This document shows, one piece after another, positions 5,809 to 6,024 of a stretch of DNA of 6,024 nt. Every line of letters begins with the position of its first letter. The first letter of the stretch is position 1. Position numbers and translations under genes: made by a program. This stretch comes from Pseudomonadota bacterium (lineage in GTDB: Bacteria; Pseudomonadota; Gammaproteobacteria; Steroidobacterales; Rariloculaceae): the NCBI GenBank assembly GCA_009843005.1, contig VYEH01000350.1, positions 5,081-11,104 of the forward strand, read 5' to 3'. The notes under the pieces are model-generated. The model had not been told where the DNA came from and made no database searches. It was given only the letters and a program-made list of their open reading frames with translations.

Positions 5809-6024
5809 ATGAACATTTCCGGAATACATGGCTTGCGGACTGCCGCATTTCGCCGACTGGCGGTCCTTGCGGCAGGCGCATACGTACTCCCAGTGGCGTG
5901 GATTGGAGCCAGTGCCGCCCCGAATATCCTGCTGATCATCGGCGACGACATGGGCGTGGAGACACTCGCTTCCTATGGGCTCAGCGAACAGGCTCCTGCC
6001 ACTGCCGCGCTGGATGCCCTGGCA
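5809..6024 (+). CDS. Sulfatase-family hydrolase, N-terminal part (3' end outside window)
   Basis: Seventy-two codons are visible from ATG 5809 to the window edge. This is the only plausible start, because the frame is closed by TGA at 5722 with no ATG, GTG or TTG between. Residues 1-36 look like an export signal: R10, RR at 15-16, hydrophobic 17-32, cleavage ASA|AP. The mature start PNILLIIGDDMG (38-49) is the hallmark first strand of the sulfatase/alkaline-phosphatase superfamily. D46 and D47 are the first two calcium ligands, followed by TLASYG (52-57) and a helix TAALDALA, as in arylsulfatases. The nucleophile motif (C/S-x-P/A-x-R) lies beyond the window, so the maturation type cannot be judged. 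The substrate (sulfated polysaccharide, aryl sulfate or phosphonate) is unknown. It is divergent from the DUF6152 operon. Confidence 0.85.
   Translation, partial: MNISGIHGLRTAAFRRLAVLAAGAYVLPVAWIGASAAPNILLIIGDDMGVETLASYGLSEQAPATAALDALA

Overview
This 6.0 kb window is GC-rich and densely coding bacterial DNA. It holds nine genes, two of them cut by the window edges. Five of the encoded proteins begin with a Sec-type signal peptide followed by a recognisable mature start, and a sixth (the sulfatase) has a possible one, so the organism is probably Gram-negative with a periplasm. A TctC-type binding protein and DUF6152 proteins fit a proteobacterium (perhaps an environmental gammaproteobacterium). 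DUF6152-like proteins also occur in Acidobacteria, so the taxonomy is only an inference. I see no tRNA, rRNA, CRISPR array, insertion sequence or phage gene.

Left half (2-3046, + strand): four closely packed genes that look like one operon. They are the C-terminal part of a creatininase-family amidohydrolase, a small single-domain cupin with both canonical motifs intact, a D-isomer-specific 2-hydroxyacid dehydrogenase starting at TTG and overlapping the cupin, and a periplasmic solute-binding protein of the tripartite tricarboxylate transporter (TctC/Bug) type starting at GTG. Together they suggest uptake and oxidation or hydrolysis of a small organic acid or amide. The substrate cannot be read from the sequence, and no TctA/TctB membrane partner is in view.

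Right half (3057-5554, - strand): four genes transcribed towards the first operon, meeting it with only 10 bases between the two stop codons. In transcription order they are DUF6152 protein, secreted protein B, secreted protein A, and a second DUF6152 protein. B and A are divergent paralogues of an uncharacterised secreted family with DLxG(V/T)W, TDGR, G(H/Y)S(I/V)GH(W/Y)EDDT and HSDQ motifs. The block is therefore two copies of each of two secreted families, arranged symmetrically. Its function is unknown, and it is the least-described part of the window.

Far right (5809-6024, + strand): the start of a sulfatase-superfamily enzyme, divergent from the four-gene block. The 254-base intergenic region between them (5555-5808) should hold both promoters. 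It contains a strong imperfect dyad at 5661-5683 that could be an operator or RNA hairpin.
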